From Ottelia alismoides (lineage: Eukaryota > Streptophyta > Magnoliopsida > Alismatales > Hydrocharitaceae): a stretch of DNA of 64,000 nt. The notes under the pieces are model-generated. The model was given only the letters and a program-made list of their open reading frames with translations, ran no database searches and had not been told where the DNA came from. The stretch covers positions 434,001-498,000 of the forward strand of contig JAZKJV010000387.1 of the NCBI GenBank assembly GCA_037367405.1, read 5' to 3'. Position numbers and translations under genes: made by a program. The stretch's first letter is position 1, and every line of letters begins with the position of its first letter. This document shows positions 1 to 11,484 of the stretch, one piece after another.

Positions 1-1
1 C

Positions 2-622
2 ATGGCACCATTTGAAGCACTATATTGACGAAGGTGTACTACTCCTTTGTGTTGGGAAGAGGTCAGAATAACGAACCTTTATGATTCAGATAGACTTCAA
101 GAGACACGGGAAGCTGTAGAGCTTGCTAGAAAAAGACTATTAACTGCCCAGAGTCGCCAAAAAAGTTATAGTGATACCAGGCGAAGAGACCTTGAATTTG
201 AGGTAGGTGACTTTGTATTTCTCAAAGTATCACCTATGAATGGTGTTCAGAGGTTTGGCTTGTGTGGGAAGTTAGCACCCAGGTTCGTGGGTCCCTTCGA
301 AATTATTCAGCGCATTGGAAAAGTGGCATATAGACTTGCACTTCCTCCGCATCTTTTGGCAATACATGATGTATTTCATGTATCAAATCTGAGAAAGTAC
401 ATTAGGGATCCGGAGCATAAGATATGTTATGATGATTTACATGTTAGGCCAGACTTGACATACCAAGAGATACCTGTGCAAATACTTGAAAGGGATATCA
501 AGATGTTGAGAAACAAAGAGGTGCCTCTAGTTAAAATTTTATGGCGAAACCAAGAGTTTGAAGAAGCCACATGGGAACCTGAGGCAGAAATGAGAGAGAA
601 ATACCCCTACTTATTTGAGTAA
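2..622 (+). pseudogene. Ty3/gypsy (Tekay-like) integrase C-terminus
   Basis: This is the last part of a gypsy polyprotein that enters from the left edge. It opens with MAPFEALY, the usual end of the integrase core region in this clade. A TGA at 26-28 interrupts it, and reading continues in the same frame to TAA at 620-622. The segment has the GPY/F-type motif (GKLAPRFVGPFEII) followed by HDVFHVSNLRKYI. It ends with VKILWRN and EEATWEPE, the chromodomain-like tail typical of Tekay/Del chromoviruses. Such integrases insert reverse-transcribed cDNA into the genome. The LTR at 764-3494 follows directly, so this is the 3' end of one element. The nonsense codon makes it a pseudogene. The family call is firm; the clade call rests on tail motifs only. 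Confidence 0.9.
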
Positions 623-763
623 TAACACTGTGTATTGTATATCTTCTATATAAATGAAATGACGTTCATTCTCTTTAAGGTTGTTATGGTTTCAATCCTC
701 TTAATGTTGTTATTCCTGCATTTCTAGTCTTGAGGATGAGACTTCCTTTAAGGTTGTTATAAT

Positions 764-3494
764 TGTAAAGTCTTGAACTTGGCATATCTCGGATCCTATA
801 TAATAAGATCCGGCTCGTCAAGAGGAAACCAACGGAATTTGTTTCGTGTGAATCAGACTCCGTTTCGATTTGTTATGAATTTCGGAAGAAAGAGAAGGAA
901 GGCTAAGATGTCATTAACCCATAATGACTGTCATTAAGACTAATTAAACATGATTAAAAAAACTAATGATCGATTTAAAACAACTAATGATCATTAGCAA
1001 ACACTAATCAATAGTTAGCAAAAGATAAGCGTAAGCCGTAAAAGTTAAATCGCGATTAGTGAAAGTTAATCACGATTAGTGTTAATTAAACGTCATTAGC
1101 GAATCTAGAATCCTCTAGAATGTTCTAACTTAAAACCCAAGTTTGGGATAAGTTTTGGCTAAAACCATGGGCCAAAACCATGGGCCGCTAAACCATGGTT
1201 AAGGTCTAAACCATGGTATCTAACCATGGTTAGTGGTTTTCGGGAGCCTATAAATAGACCCCCTACCCATTCATTCTCTACGATTTCCAGTACCACCACC
1301 ACCCCAAGGGCTAGGGTCGAGAGGTTGGGAGGAGGAGTGGGAGGCGAGGAAGAAGCGCTAGCGAAGCGCTGCCGGGAGAACGAGGAGGAGAAATGTATGA
1401 TCCTCTCTTAGTTTGCTTCGTAAGCTAGGCTTTCAATTCATACTCTTGTTATTCCAAGTTTTGTTCTTGATTCATCTTTCTTTCCGATTCGTTTTCCTGT
1501 TGTGGTTTAAGGACAAATCTGTGTAACACCCTACTTAGGTGTGGGCGGCTATGCACGTCAGTGACCCTGTGATTCGTCACACGTTCACTCATCTAAGACG
1601 CGTGGTGTCTACCGATTCTCAATCGTTTATGTTTCTATTCTTCGTATTATGCTTTTATAGTTATTTTGATGGAGAAATCTGTGTAATACCCTACTTAGGT
1701 ATGGGCGGCTATGCACGTCAGTGACCCTGTGATTCGTCACATGTTCACTCACCTAAGATGTGTGGTGTCTACCGGTTCTTCATCTCTTGTTGTTGAGTAT
1801 ATTCTTTCAGTTTCGTTGTTATTTTCCTCTCGATTGATTTTATAGAGGAAACTCTTTTCGCTTTTATTTTGAAATATGTCCCGATATAAGGGGAAACTCT
1901 GCCTAAATTTTCCGAGAAATATGTCCCGATATAAGGGGAAACTCTGCCGAAATTTTAAGAGAAAATATGTTCTTGACATTCTTCGTGTTCTTCGCATCTT
2001 TGTGTTCTTCATTCGTTCTTCGCGTTCTTGACATGTTCTTAGCGTTTTGATACGAAAATGAAATTCGATCTTTTCAGGAGCCTTAAAATAGCCTTTCTAA
2101 AAACGAAACATGATAAAGCCTTGCATACACGAGAGAGAGCTCGATTAGGTAACGAAATCCTTCCTTTTGTTGTTGGGTTTTCAAACAAGATTATTGAAAT
2201 TCTTGATTTTATGTTATGTGCTATAAAGAACCCTAATTTTGGCTATTTTTGAAAAAGTCTGAAAAGTTGCTTTGTGATTCCCACTAAAATAAGGTTTAAG
2301 CATCAAATCGATGTGGTGGCTTTGAAAGTTAGGGTTTGAGAGTTAAAATAGGCATAAATACGAGTATATATCCATATGAATAATATATATGTGTACTAAG
2401 TATTGTTGATTATGCAAATCGAAGACTTAATGAAAGAATTACATCATGGGAATTGATGTGGTTTGAGTTGGATCCTGAGAAGGATCGTGTGTCACGTTAA
2501 GGATGACTGGGACTAGAACTACAGGTCGGGCATGCAACTTGTAGGTTTGTCGGAAGGAACCCGTATTGACGTTTCCCTACCTAGGTGGTACATGGTTGCC
2601 CTGTTATGATAAGTGCGCACAAATTGAATGTTTTGCAACGCGTGGTACCGGGAGCCAATATATTCGGGTTGGAACGACGGAAGATGTGGTCGTGCTATGT
2701 GGAGGCACGGGTGGTTCAATAGCGGCTGGGTCACGATAATATGTATTTAAAGCCGCTAGGTTATATGATTACCTGTTAGCCTGAGGTTTTAAGCAACCAA
2801 GTCCTCGAGGACGGTGTGCTCATTTGTTTTCCGGGCTGAGGGTTTGAGACCCTGTTTAATAAAATAAAAGAAAATTGTCAGGGTAGTATTGGAGGATTGG
2901 TTAAGGCGACGTGCAGCGATATAAGCTTACCAAGATCAACATAATCTCCAATTCCAAAGTGTCCACAGCTTCGGAGTCCTTATAGTGGTGAGGTAATTCC
3001 CTGGACTAATCCCTGACGTGGAATAGAATGGGAATAGGACTTAAATTAGAGAAGGAATGAATTTTTTTGTGATATCAAGTTTTGAAAAATTACACAATTT
3101 GTTTGTTTTTCTCTTCTTCGTTACTTAGCGTTCGCTAATTTTATCCTATGATTTATGGAAACCCAACAGGCATCGGTGAGCCATCGCAAGGACTTTAAAA
3201 ATTCATCCAGCTTACATACTAGACATCCAACCAGCCACAATAGCTTTACTCTTTAAGTTGGTTAGTAATCTTTTGTATATTTTTTAAGCTGATGTACATG
3301 TAAATGGTTATAGTGGGACAGTGTATCATCTGAACTTTATTTTGTGAATGGAAAAATGTTGAAATACTTTCTTCTGAGTATTTTTATTTGCAGTCTATTT
3401 CTGAATGTTAGTTGTGATTGCTGAATAAATTATTGCTTAGTAACCAGATCCGGATATGGGAGGATCCGACGGCCCAAGAAACGGGGTCGCGACA
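764..3494 (+). repeat. 3' LTR of Tekay-like gypsy element
   Basis: This 2.7-kb block begins TGTAAAGTCTTGAACTT and ends GGGGTCGCGACA. It is homologous over its length to the reverse complement of 16041-18868, whose inner end abuts a primer binding site, so it is an LTR of the same family. The integrase tail upstream shows it is the 3' LTR. Internally it has near-duplicate segments around 1515-1600 and 1675-1760 (both contain CCCTACTTAGGT and GTGACCCTGTGATTCGTCAC) and a short repeated AT-rich unit at 1870-1960. ORFs inside it are chance frames. The 622-763 gap is 3' untranslated internal sequence without an obvious polypurine tract. Confidence 0.85.
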
Positions 3495-3942
3495 CCATCT
3501 CCCTCGAGCTCACCACCATTCTGCACCTCCCATATCCCTCTTCCATGCCCAGACCCTAGCCCTCACCAACCCCCTTCTTCCTCACGCAATCCCAGTCACG
3601 AAATTACCATTCACATTGTCCATAAATAAACCCCCATATCCTATTTTGACTTTTTGATCCCTTCTTTGACCATTGTAACCCTAACTAACCACTTAAGGAG
3701 CATGCTCTTGGGGACAACAAGCAACCCTCAGGTTTGGCGGTGAGGATAAGGTGGTTGAGAGGCGGATCCGACCATCGTCGGACCACCTCCAGCGAGGTTC
3801 CCTCTGCTCCATGTAACCTATATTGAGATGTTAGTTTTAGATGATAGTTCATATTTTAATGTCTTAGCATAGTGTTAATATTTGTTTACCATATTTCCTT
3901 TTGGTTTAGCTTCAAATATTCAATTCATAGTTTGTCGGAGCA
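3495..3942 (+). repeat. LTR-like remnant left of the solo LTR
   Basis: No coding similarity is seen. The segment lies between the end of the Tekay LTR and the left GAGCA duplication of the solo LTR. It is contiguous in origin with 7722 onward, because the solo LTR split it. It is inferred to be part of the 5' LTR of the Athila-like element whose PBS is at 9703. The true start of that LTR was not found. Confidence 0.4.
3938..3942. repeat. Target site duplication (left) of solo LTR copy 1
   Basis: GAGCA directly precedes the LTR terminus. The same 5 bases follow the other terminus at 7717-7721. Confidence 0.85.
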
Positions 3943-6900
3943 TGATTAAGCCAAAGATCGATGGTCTTAAGTTCCACACAAGGCGGGAACTCAGTCTCTA
4001 AGTCGACAACACGAGATTCAAATTAAATCAACAATCAACCCACAACAAGTAAATCAAGCAATGAAAGTAAATTTGTGGAGATAAAATTTATTATAACTCT
4101 ACAATGAATGTGTATAGCAAGCAAGTAGAGTGTCAAACACATGGAACAAGCAGGATAGATCGGGCAATCAAGCTCAAGAATGAAAGTGATCAAATGTCTA
4201 TAAGTGTGCTATTTTTGTGGGTTTTCAATTTTTAATTTTTTATTTAATTTTTGATTTCATAATTTTATATTTTGATTTTTAATTTTCTGATTTTGTATTT
4301 TCTTTTCGTATTTTATATTTTTTATATTTTTTTATAAAACAATAATATAACATAAGAAAAAGGAGATAAGGTATTTATAAAAAGAGGTAAAAATAGTCAA
4401 AAATCAAGAAATAAGATATTTTTTTGGCTTTTTATATATTTCTAATGTTTTTGTGATTTTTCTAGTTTTCCCTCATTTTTTTGGTATTTTTAAAGGCAAC
4501 AATACTGAAAAACAGTGAACAAAGCTACTGGTCGAAATTAAAATGAGTATGAAAAATATCAAACATAGTCCAAAATTCCTCAAATTAATTTTAAAATACA
4601 GGTAATAAAACAGAGAAAATTCATAGAAAAAATTATGTTTTTAGGATTTTTCTGGAATTTTTAAGTTTTTGTGAAGTTTTAAGGGGTTTTGCTATTTTTA
4701 GTGATTTTTGGATTTTTTAGCAAATCACTAAACAAACAAAATGTGATTTTTTGGAATTTTTCAAGGATTTTTATATTTTTTAGGTATTTTCTAATGCAAA
4801 CAGAGTTGAAAATGCATATTTTTGAATTTTTATAAATATGAAAATGCAATAAAAATGCAAAATAAAAATATTGCGTGAAAGAGCAACAAAACAGGAGTCT
4901 AAGGTAATTTTTTGGATTTTTTATGAATTTAGAGATGCATGAAATAAATAGAGAAAACAAAAAGAAAAATTATTACAAGCAGGAGCACGTATGTATATAT
5001 CTAGAAGTTAAAGGGCCAATGTGCAATTTTTCCACAAAATAAACAAATAATTTACAGAGTTTTCAGACCAATCACGAATAGCCGAAATTCCCGAGGTGTG
5101 TGTGCAAAATTTCCAAGGTCTCGTGCACAGGGCACATTACTGGCAAGGACCTAAATGCGATTTACAAAACCCGAGGGTCTGAACTGTAACTGTTCCAAAA
5201 ATATTACACTAGATCTGAAAATTTTGGTACTTAATGGAAATAACTAAACCCGTGAGGGGTCCTTTGCAAAATGCCCCGCACCTCACGTGTACAGACACGT
5301 GAGGTGACGTGGCTAAGGACCAATGTGCAATAATAAAGAGTTTAGGGGGCTGGGTTATAAATATCACAAAAACTTAGAATTGCAGATGAAAGTTTACTGC
5401 TATTTAATAAATACAAAAATGCACGAGGGTATAGCGGAAAATTACCCAGCGCCTGATCAGATCGAACGGTAGGGCCTCCTTCACTAATCCACATGGTGGT
5501 TCGAGGACGACCGATGATGGTTCGCTGATGACGGCCGGATTAGATCGTGCGAGTGGCGATCAACAGCTGAGAACATACGAAGATCCAACGGTGGCTGAAC
5601 GATCTGGACTCCGCCCTTGATCCAACAGCGGGGAACCTCAGACGAAGAACATGGACGAAGCCCGGCAAAGGCGACCTTCCCTGCTCCAAATCTCGGTCCT
5701 CCGACATCCTCGAGGCTCTAAAAATGGCTGTGTCAGCTCCTGGCATGATCCTCTATCGATTGGGAGCTCCAAAACACTCTGGCGAGGGCCGGAGTTCTCG
5801 TGCGGGAGCAGCGGAGCTCGACGGCTCCAGGTATTCCGGCGAGAGAGCAAAACGAGCCCCCAGGCTCTCTCTTTGTCTCTGGACCTGCAAAAAAATGAGA
5901 GGGTTGAGGGCAAAATGCCTTGACCATGTGGTGGCGGAATGGAAGTGTGGAACGACGACAAGGGAACTTGTCGAAGCTCGCTCCGACGAGGGGTTCAACT
6001 GGACGAATCGATGGGTGAAACGCGAAAAGGGGAAAGGGATCTTGATCCTAAGACTACTGTGAATATAAAAATGTAAGAAAAATAAGATAAAACAAGTCCT
6101 CGAAGGTGGGGTCACCTGAGGAAGAAGACCTCGACGACGGGACTTCACCGGAGGTGGTGGAGCCGCCTCGACCTTCCTTCGATCCACCTGGCGCCCTGAA
6201 GATGGAGTTGTCACCTCCCTCTCGCGAAAGGGGACAAAAACTGGAGAAGATCTGGTCCAAAAGGGGTTCAAATTCAAAAATGAAAATCGGAGGTCTATAT
6301 GAAGGGTTGACAATCGGGCTCCATCGAGAGAGATCGACAAAATCGATGACCCTCGGACCTAGGGAAGACGAGGGCGTGAAAGAGGGATGAACGAGGCACA
6401 AAGTCGTGAAGAGTGTATCGTGAGATAGTGCAAGGGCTGCCCTCGAAAAAAATGAGAAGGCGGGTCAAAAACGCAGTTCTGACACTGCTACAGGGCGAAG
6501 GACATGCAGTTGACCGTGGTCAATGTTGACTGCCACCTGGTTGGTCCACGTGGAGCAACCAGGAGAAAGCCCTGAAAAAAAGATTAAAAATTCATTTAAA
6601 AACAGTAAATGAATTTATTATTTTTAAGTTATAAAATAAAAAAATGTTTGTTATTTTCTGAAGTATTTTAATATGATTTTTATTTATTTTTTAGAGGTTT
6701 AAAAATACAAAGTTACCTTTTATAGCTTATATACAGGTATATTCATCCATATATTTTATTAATTTATTTTTATTTTATGTATTTAATTTTATTATTTTTA
6801 TTTATTATTTTATAAATTTATAACTTATTTTTATACACTTAAATATATTTTTATTTTATTTTTCTGAAGTGTTTTGTACACTTAATAAAATAAAAGTCTT

Positions 6901-7716
6901 AATTGTATATGTATATTTACAGGTATTATACCTATGTATTATATGCATGTATTTAATTTTGTGTTTTCTTTAGATTTTTAATCCTATTTTAATATATACA
7001 TATATTATAAATATTATTTACAAAATTATAAAAATATAAAATTATGAAAATAATGAATAATAAATAAAATGAATATTTTAATCTGTACAAGTATACAATA
7101 AGGGTCCAAAACTCAACTTTCAAACCGTAGCTCCGCAAAATACGAAACCACCTTCATTAAATATCTTTTTGAAAATTATATACTATTAAAGGTGATTTTG
7201 ATACATTTCGAGTTTTTATTTGAGAGATACATGTCTGGGAATTCGGGAATCCGGAACCTTATTCAAATCATAACTTTTTATCTGTTCATTATTTTTGAGT
7301 GAAATCAATTTTGTATTTTTCTATATTTAATTATCTACAACACTCATATATAAAGTTTCTTTATTTGGAGTATAAAAAGTGGAACCAAAAATAGATCCCA
7401 AAATAAGTAAAGAATGAATCACTCAAAGAGAAATCGTTATTGGTTTCTGGCCCTTATCTCCCCCTACTTTATTCCTTCTCGACTTATTCATCTAGATGCC
7501 TAGGTCTCGGGGTTTTAGGTCATAAAATATTTAGAATATTTTATTCTTATTCTTTTCTTTATTCTATTATTTTGGCTTTAAAAACTGTATTTTATACACT
7601 ATTTACACATACATGCATGAATGCTAAAATGCGGGAATTAAGGGTATTTACAAGCATTTACCAGGGTTTTTGAGGCCAAAATGATAGAATAAAGATGATG
7701 AAATGTGGATTCATTA
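3943..7716 (-). mobile_element. Giant solo LTR, copy 1 (gypsy-type)
   Basis: On the - strand this 3774-bp block begins TAATGAATCCACATTTC at 7716 and ends TTTGGCTTAATCA at 3943. Both sides carry the same 5-bp target duplication, GAGCA (3938-3942 and 7717-7721). It is homologous from end to end, in inverted orientation, to 30518-34339. No internal gag/pol or second LTR is present, so this is a solo LTR left after LTR-LTR recombination. It contains a GC-rich segment at about 5450-6540 and very AT-rich flanks. The 3' part resembles the U5 end of the Athila-like LTR at 9480-9700, which suggests a related gypsy lineage. Overlapping ORFs around 5540-6400 are not conserved in the other copy and are not called. 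Confidence 0.88.
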
Positions 7717-7721
7717 GAGCA
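7717..7721. repeat. Target site duplication (right) of solo LTR copy 1
   Basis: GAGCA, identical to 3938-3942. A 5-bp duplication is standard for LTR-retroelement integration. Confidence 0.85.
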
Positions 7722-9700
7722 CTAGGCTCCAACCATTGTGTTCCCCGTAATCCGACCGTTCCCTCGAATCGTTTACACCCCCATCTCACTCCCCATCAAG
7801 TTCTCCATCTAACCCTCCATTTAGAACCCCCTGATCTTGCCTAGATCTAGATCTCAGATCTCTGTAAACCACCCTCGTCGGAGATCCCATCCTCCACCTC
7901 ATTTCATGTGTATCCCAACTTCATCTTGGGTCGAGGACATAACCCTCGAGCCCTAGAATCATTTTGTACATGCAGAAAAGCTCTGAAGAGGCACCTGAAG
8001 TAGAATGTGCTGAAGAACGGGTTCCTCAGGTCACCTGAGCAAACCAACCTCCATGACTTGATCAACGAGGTCTGGATCTAAAGGTCCGTATAATTGCGGG
8101 AGCATCCCAAGAAGAGATTGAGTTGGCCAACAATGCCTGAGATGAACGGGAGGAGCAACAATCAGAGATCGAACGAGGAACATGGATGTGTTCTTCCCTG
8201 TTCTTCGTGACATCTATATCACCATCCCATCAGAGGAGCAACCCATATCTAATCTGGGTCGTTGGTTTTAATCAAAGAGACTCATGTGTCCAATCGTTGG
8301 ATTTAAGTGGAACTATGTTCCTCGCCCGCAATCGTTGATCCAGCCCACCATGCACACCTCATGTGTCTCCTCTAGGTAATTTGCGTCTCTATCCTCGCAT
8401 ATTTTTTATTTAATATTTAGTCTCGTAAATATTTTATTACGTGTAATAATTTTATAAATATTTACTTAGTGGCCCTGAACTTCTCTTTTATGATAATTAG
8501 GTCCATCTGCCTCTCATATTGGGCTACGTGAGGCATTGTAATATTTACACATGTAACCCAATAGTTTATGGATTTTTTCTTAAATTCATATTTAGCTTAT
8601 TAAAATTACAAACAAGTTCATGTAACTACAATATTTTTATTCCTTATATTTTATGCATATCAATTATTTTTATTTCTCTAAAAATGTTAAGATAATTACA
8701 TTAAGTACATGTTACCATGCTTAACCTCGAATAATTTTCATCAAGGCATTTAACTCATTTCCTTGTTTTCTAAAAATAGAGGAACATGCATTTTCTCCTC
8801 ATTTAGAATACAAAACCCATAAAAATTATAGAAACTTCTCCAAAAATCCAAATAGTATTAATTATGGTATTACATATTCTACCACATATCCAAAAATCAC
8901 TAAAAAATTCAAAGTATAAAATAAAAAATAACAAAACCCTAATTTTTTTTATAAAATTTAGCAAAAAATATATAAAAATAAAAAATTTATTTTTCTATTT
9001 GTGAATTTTCCTTAATATATCAATTATATATTAAAAATAGCTTTGGGTTTATTTTAGACTTATTTATATTTATTAAACCATAAACAATCTCAGATATTTA
9101 TTTGATTCATTGTTTTGCTATATTTTCAACTTTAAAAATCCATAAAATTTTGAAAAATCTTCCAAACATTATCAAAAAGAGAAAAATATAAAAAAATACA
9201 AAAATACTTAATTTTATATGATAAAACTATATTTTGACATATGTAAAATTATAAATAAGCCATATTGTCTATTTTATACAATATACTTATTTGTACATTA
9301 TAATATACATTATAATATACAATTATATATATATATATCTTATTTTAAAAATAAAAAAGAGATTAAAAATTCTGCAAAATTAAAAATAAAATATAAAATA
9401 TAAACAAAAATAAATACAATTAAAACCCACATAAAAGCAAATGGAAAAGACCAAAAAATATATTATTAATAACTAAAAATAATCATTATTAAGCTACCCT
9501 ACTTGTTTGATCTATGTCGTTCGACGCTCTACATACTTGCACTATATACACATTTACGTATAAATATGGTAAATTTAACCTACACATATACTGATTTATC
9601 TGTCTATTTGTGGGTTAATTATTGTCTGATTGAGGTTTTGGTCGACGTAACGATTATCGACTTAGCTTGTTAGGTTGATAAATCAAAGCCTTATCAACAA
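7722..9700 (+). repeat. 5' LTR, right part, of Athila-like gypsy element
   Basis: Noncoding sequence that becomes very AT-rich from about 8390 and ends with CTTATCAACA at 9700, two bases before a primer binding site. Its last 220 bp share phrases such as GTGGGTTAATTATTGTCTGA and TGCACTATATACACATTT with the 3' end of the giant solo LTRs, so it is a distant relative. The left part of this LTR is displaced beyond the solo LTR insertion. Confidence 0.6.
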
Positions 9701-9702
9701 AT

Positions 9703-9720
9703 GGCACTGTTGCCGAGGAG
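9703..9720 (+). other. Primer binding site, tRNA-Asp type
   Basis: TGGCACTGTTGCCGAGGA differs by a few changes from TGGCGCCGTTGCCGGGGA, the tRNA-Asp-complementary site used by Athila-type and related gypsy elements. It sits 2 bp after an LTR end with CA, where minus-strand DNA synthesis would be primed. Confidence 0.75.
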
Positions 9721-11484
9721 CAACAATTAGGGTAGATTGTACATATATATGTCTATCTTGATTTATTTCATTTTCGGTTTTTATTTTATTTGATATAATT
9801 GTTTAATTATTCTACTCATTTTCTATGTTTGATTTTGTTGCGAGGGCCCACAGAGCGAGGGCAGTTTTCTAGGAGATCTAAGCACCCAAGTAAGGCGAAA
9901 GCCAGCTCCTTCACGAACCAGCAGGAGAGTACAACAAGAGCCGAGCAGGAGATTGAACAAAGCATTTTTCTAGTATAGACTCTAGGGTTGATTGCCCGGT
10001 AAGTTAGGTCTAAAGCCATAATTGTATGCATGTACCTATAATCTATTATGCGTGTACTTAGTCAAATCAAATATGTTCTTCATGCTAATAGAAATTCATG
10101 TATCTAGGATGATTTCATCGTTGCATGTACATATAGAATAGTTTTTGTTATTTGCGTGGATCATTGTGCATGTAGAGTGCTGGAGCAAGGTATGTATTTC
10201 TATCTCTACATGTATTCATAGATTCACGTGCATCATCTTTTCTGACTTCTCCCCTAGCTTTCTTGGACTTAGAATAATTAAGAATCCGGAAATTTTTTAG
10301 GCAATTATTGAAAAATACCCAAAAAACTGAAACTAAAAAAATAAAGCAAGGGACTGATAAATAAACTTTGACACAAATAAAATCGATAATGGACTTCATT
10401 GTATTGGGTTCCTAAAGCCCTCATTGTATTTAGATTCCCTCTAGATTGAGTGAAGTGTGACCCTTAAGGGCTAGAGCCAAAATCCCAGCAAGTTTACTGC
10501 GTTGATTATTATCTAGGTATGTCAACTAATAGTGCTTCTATCGAAATGCGCCCGAGTAGGGCCAAGTTTGCTTGTGGAATTAGTTTGAATTACTTGAGCA
10601 TAGGGGAACTGCAACGGTGAGTCTCTGTCTCATTGTTCCACATCTGAGTACCCCGCAAGGGGGAAGTATTTGTTTCGCTACATCGACTTCGTCTCTCTAT
10701 TCTTTGGTTGAGTAGCAGGCCCAAATCCGATATCAAGGACCTTTAAAAAGTATAGGCTACTGGTTACAAGGGTAGTGGGAAGTACATGACGCTTGTATGG
10801 TACTATTCACTTGTCTATAGGGGTAGAGCAAAGGCTAAGTTTGAAAGATTGTTTGAATTACAACAAATAAAATTGATAAGATAAAAAACCGAACTTTCAT
10901 GGCTTCACTTGTGTTGAGTTGCTGAACCCAATCGTATTGTGGGTTGATTGAACTTAGTTTAGGTCAAGGATCGCAATCATGTGCACTTGCACTTTTTTTT
11001 TCACTTCTTTTACACTATTTCCATTTTTTCTCTCTTTGAGCCTTTTCTCATTTTCCCTCTATTACATTCCTTGTGTATCTCCGTGCTCATAATTCCTCAT
11101 CTTTGATCCTTTTATTTTCCAAGATATCAGATCTTGGATGGCTTAGTCCAGACTCCGCATACACCAACATCGATTCCACGATGCTGACATATCCAATAAT
11201 TCAGGCAGATTCCCATGAAATTGGTTCGGACTTTGTGAATCACTCGCATGACTCCTTGTTCTCTCTTTCACCAAATAACCACGATCACTCTTGTCCCGAT
11301 TTCTCCCTTATGGATGGAGATTGACTTATAATCATACACATCCCTCACTCCAATAAAGTTCGAGATTAACCATAATATTGGATACTTCTCAAAGTCTAGT
11401 GTACATTTCCTATCTGATTAGGATGTATTTCCTCTTGTGGTCGAAAGGCCCGATCCGGATTTCTCGTCGGATACAGAAACAAAT
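9721..11484 (+). other. Untranslated leader of Athila-like element
   Basis: About 1.8 kb between the PBS and the first recognisable gag codon. I see no protein similarity in it. A long leader before gag is common in Athila-type elements. Short ORFs in either strand here look like chance frames. Confidence 0.5.

Noticed and set aside
3495..3942. Attempt to match this segment with 18869-20042 as two LTRs of one Athila-like element
   Set aside because: No shared phrases long enough to support it by eye; only a general LTR style was similar.
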